Below are positions 14,080 through 16,346 of a stretch of 16,346 nt of DNA, piece by piece. The notes under the pieces were generated by a model. That model did not search any database. It saw only the letters and a program-made list of their open reading frames with translations, and was not told the DNA's origin. The position numbers and the translations under genes were made by a program. This DNA comes from JAJDGF01 sp031549325 (lineage in GTDB: Bacteria > Bacillota > Clostridia > Christensenellales > Aristaeellaceae): contig JAVBQA010000033.1 of NCBI GenBank assembly GCA_031549325.1, positions 1 through 16,346 on the forward strand, in the 5' to 3' direction. Position 1 is the stretch's first letter. Each line of letters begins with the position of its first letter.

Positions 14080-16346
14080 ATGAGCGAGATGTGGCCACAA
14101 CTGTTGGAAAGCCTGGATCCGGCCTTGCTGCAAACGCTGCAGCTGGAGCGGGTTCTGGTTTCGCGTGACGGCAGGAAGATGCAGGTGCGCATGCACGCCG
14201 TGCGGCTGCTGACGGGCAAAGAGTTCCGCCAGCTGCAGAAGGGGCTGCGTAAGGGATTCCCGGACACGCAGGTGCAGCTGAGGGTGGCCTACCCGGCGCT
14301 TCGCCAGCAGGTGCTGGACGACGTGAACGCCTATGCCAAATTCGTGGGCGGGTTGATCGCCGAAGAGAAGCCGGGCGCGCTGCCATATCTGTTCTGGGAC
14401 GACGCCAAGTGGCGGCTCTCAGGCGACAAGCAGCGGCTGCATGTGGCGGTCAACGGCAAGATGGGTGCGGACTTTTTGTCCGCCCAGCAGGTTGACAGGG
14501 GCATCGAGGCCATGATGAAAGAGCTGTTCCACATCGAGTGCCGCGTGATCGTGGACGTGATCGGCGACGAGGAGCAGCAGCTGCAGCGCATTCAGGAGAA
14601 GCGCCTGGAGGAGGAGCGGCTGCTGGCAGAGGCGCAAAAGGAGCAGGAGGCCCAGCTGAAAAAGCGGGAGGGCAAGCCTATCCCCAGGGGCGCGCTGATC
14701 GGAAACACGTTTTCGGACCCGGCCATCCCCATCTCCGAGCTGACCGAGGATGCGGGCAAAGTGTGCCTGGTGGGCGAGATTGTCGATGCCGAAATCCGGG
14801 ATCTCAAGAATGGCGCCAGCAAGCTGGTTTCCTTCTCCATCACCGACCATACCGGCGCGTGTGCCTGCAAGGCGTTCATCGGCGGCAAGCGCATGGAGCC
14901 CGGGATGACGCTGGAGAAGCTGATCGAGGCCGCGCAGGACGGCATCGCCCCCGGCAAATGGGTGCGCGTGCGGGGCGAATACCGATACGACGACTTCAAA
15001 CGCGAAATGGTGCTGATGGTGCGCGACTGCGTGCGCGCCGAGAAGCCCGAGCGAAAAGATACCGCGAGCGACAAGCGCGTGGAGCTGCATCTGCACACCA
15101 ACATGTCCGCCATGGACGCGCTGGCGTCCCCGTCGGATCTCATCAAGCAGGCCGCAAAGTGGGGCCATCCGGCCATCGCCATCACCGATCACGGCGTGGT
15201 GCAGGCGTTCCCTGAGGCGTTTTCGGCGGCCAAGAAGAACAACATCAAGCTGATCCCCGGCTGCGAGGGGTACTTGATCGACGACACAGCGGTGCTGTGC
15301 AAACAGCCGGACGACCGGGCGCTGCAAGGCGCGCGCTACGTGGTGCTGGACGTCGAAACGACCGGACTGAATCCGGGCATGGACTCGATCATCGAGCTGG
15401 GCGCCGTGCGCATTGAGAATGGAGTCGAGGTGGCGGAGTTCAACCAGCTCATCAACCCGCTGCGCCCGCTGTCTCAGAAGATCACCGAGATCACCGGCAT
15501 CACCGACGGCATGCTGACCGGGATGCCGCTGCTGAAGGAGGTCATCCCTCAGTTCGCGGAATTCATCGACGGCTGCGTGCTGGTGGCGCACAATGCCGAT
15601 TTCGACATGGGTTTCATACGCCGCGCGCTGACGAACAACGGGTTTACCTGCGACTACCCGGTGCTGGACACGCTCGCGATGTCCCGCGCTGTGCACCCGG
15701 AGCTCAAGAGCCACAAGCTGGGCGCGCTGTGCAAGCATCTGAAGATCAGCCTGAAGGATGCCCACCGCGCCGTGCACGACGCCCGCGCCACCAGCCAGCT
15801 GCTGCTGCAAATGCTGGGAAAGATCCAGGGCGCGGACCGCCTGTCCGACCTGAATCATCTGTTTGACGGTGGCACGGGCGGCCAGAGCCACCACTTTATT
15901 CTGCTGGCCATCGACCAGGAAGGCATCACCAACCTGTACCGTCTGGTCAGCGAAGCGCACTTGCACCACTTCAAGCGCACGCCGCGCATGCCGCGGGCGC
16001 TGGTGAACAAGCACAGAAAGGGCCTGCTGATCGGCAGCGCCTGCGAGGCGGGCGAGCTCTTTAAGGCGGTTGTGCGTGGAGATGGGTTCGATGATTTGTG
16101 TAAAATTGCCGAATATTACGATTATCTTGAGATTCAGCCTTTGGGCAACAATATGTTTATGGTGCGTGACGGCAGCGCGGATATTGAGAAGCTAAAGGAA
16201 TTTAACCGTACCATTGTAAAGCTTGGAGAAAAATTAGGTAAGCCTGTCGTCGCTACAGGAGACGTGCATTTTAAAGATCCGAAGGACGCGCCTTACCGCG
16301 AGATTATTATGACCGGAAAGGGCTTTCAGGACGCGCAGTTCCAAGC
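14080..16346 (+). CDS. polC: DNA polymerase III PolC-type alpha subunit (3' end cut off by window)
   Basis: PolC is the main replicative polymerase of low-GC-type Gram-positive bacteria and carries its own proofreading exonuclease. The frame runs from ATG 14080, two bases after ispG, to the window end: 755 residues of the roughly 1,430 typical of the family. In order: the N-terminal domain (about 1-200, ending in a charged coiled-coil-like stretch near 165-200), an OB-fold domain (about 228-320), then the PHP domain starting RVELHLHT (H337, H339). The DEDDh exonuclease is inserted in the PHP domain (about 418-590), with D424 and E426 in DVETTG, D509 in AHNADFD, and H562 and D567 in HRAVHDA. 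PHP sequence resumes up to residue 755. GGGGA (14066-14070) is a possible ribosome site. From about 16060 codon use turns abruptly AT-richer, although the protein still matches PolC. Confidence 0.96.
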   Translation, partial: MSEMWPQLLESLDPALLQTLQLERVLVSRDGRKMQVRMHAVRLLTGKEFRQLQKGLRKGFPDTQVQLRVAYPALRQQVLDDVNAYAKFVGGLIAEEKPGALPYLFWDDAKWRLSGDKQRLHVAVNGKMGADFLSAQQVDRGIEAMMKELFHIECRVIVDVIGDEEQQLQRIQEKRLEEERLLAEAQKEQEAQLKKREGKPIPRGALIGNTFSDPAIPISELTEDAGKVCLVGEIVDAEIRDLKNGASKLVSFSITDHTGACACKAFIGGKRMEPGMTLEKLIEAAQDGIAPGKWVRVRGEYRYDDFKREMVLMVRDCVRAEKPERKDTASDKRVELHLHTNMSAMDALASPSDLIKQAAKWGHPAIAITDHGVVQAFPEAFSAAKKNNIKLIPGCEGYLIDDTAVLCKQPDDRALQGARYVVLDVETTGLNPGMDSIIELGAVRIENGVEVAEFNQLINPLRPLSQKITEITGITDGMLTGMPLLKEVIPQFAEFIDGCVLVAHNADFDMGFIRRALTNNGFTCDYPVLDTLAMSRAVHPELKSHKLGALCKHLKISLKDAHRAVHDARATSQLLLQMLGKIQGADRLSDLNHLFDGGTGGQSHHFILLAIDQEGITNLYRLVSEAHLHHFKRTPRMPRALVNKHRKGLLIGSACEAGELFKAVVRGDGFDDLCKIAEYYDYLEIQPLGNNMFMVRDGSADIEKLKEFNRTIVKLGEKLGKPVVATGDVHFKDPKDAPYREIIMTGKGFQDAQFQ

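Noticed and set aside
14419..16014. A 531-codon minus-strand frame opposite polC
   Set aside because: Its His/Val/Leu/Gln-rich product mirrors GC-rich codons of polC, which carries the PHP, OB and exonuclease motifs on the plus strand.
1..16346. Search for tRNA, rRNA, CRISPR arrays, insertion sequences and attachment sites
   Set aside because: I saw no regular repeat-spacer pattern, transposase, integrase, long inverted repeat or tRNA/rRNA signature in the window.

Overview
The window looks like a chromosomal stretch of a GC-rich member of the Bacillota (Clostridia). Three things point there: a T-box leader on thrS, a PolC-type replicative polymerase with an exonuclease inside its PHP domain, and the gene order rpsB-tsf-pyrH-frr-uppS-cdsA-dxr-rseP-ispG-polC. 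A Christensenellales-like gut lineage is possible, but that is a guess from base composition and gene order. Apart from one AT-richer intergenic stretch and the last 290 bases, codon use is strongly GC-rich throughout.

Layout. Bases 1-480 hold the 3' part of a phosphoribosyltransferase gene, closed by a strong terminator (518-550). thrS follows on the minus strand (630-2534). It is read from a consensus promoter at 2800-2828 through a roughly 260-base T-box leader with a clear T-box sequence, an antiterminator/terminator pair and a probable ACC threonine specifier. Between this promoter and the diverging rpsB promoter (3136-3164) lies about 300 bases with no supported gene. rpsB and tsf form the first plus-strand unit and end at a strong terminator (5037-5067). 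pyrH begins just after it on a TTG codon, and frr has its own promoter (5802-5830). A 69-residue unnamed gene is stitched between frr and uppS by overlaps at both ends. cdsA, dxr and rseP follow closely.

After rseP, a hairpin (10673-10695) precedes a three-gene ABC-2 type exporter: two membrane proteins and an ATPase, translationally coupled. This cassette separates rseP from ispG, which often lie together in Clostridia. ispG restarts with its own promoter (12978-13006) and is followed two bases later by polC, which runs off the window end.

Together the plus-strand genes serve translation (S2, EF-Ts, RRF), pyrimidine nucleotide supply (UMP kinase), membrane lipid and isoprenoid/cell-wall carrier synthesis (CdsA, Dxr, IspG, UppS), envelope proteolysis (RseP) and replication (PolC). 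Most of this is conserved housekeeping DNA, and I see no clear undescribed system. The points most worth checking are an abrupt codon-use break inside polC near 16060 (recombination or assembly chimera), the small frr-uppS gene, the ABC cassette within the isoprenoid block, and the terminator hairpin whose loop contains a decoy pyrH start codon.
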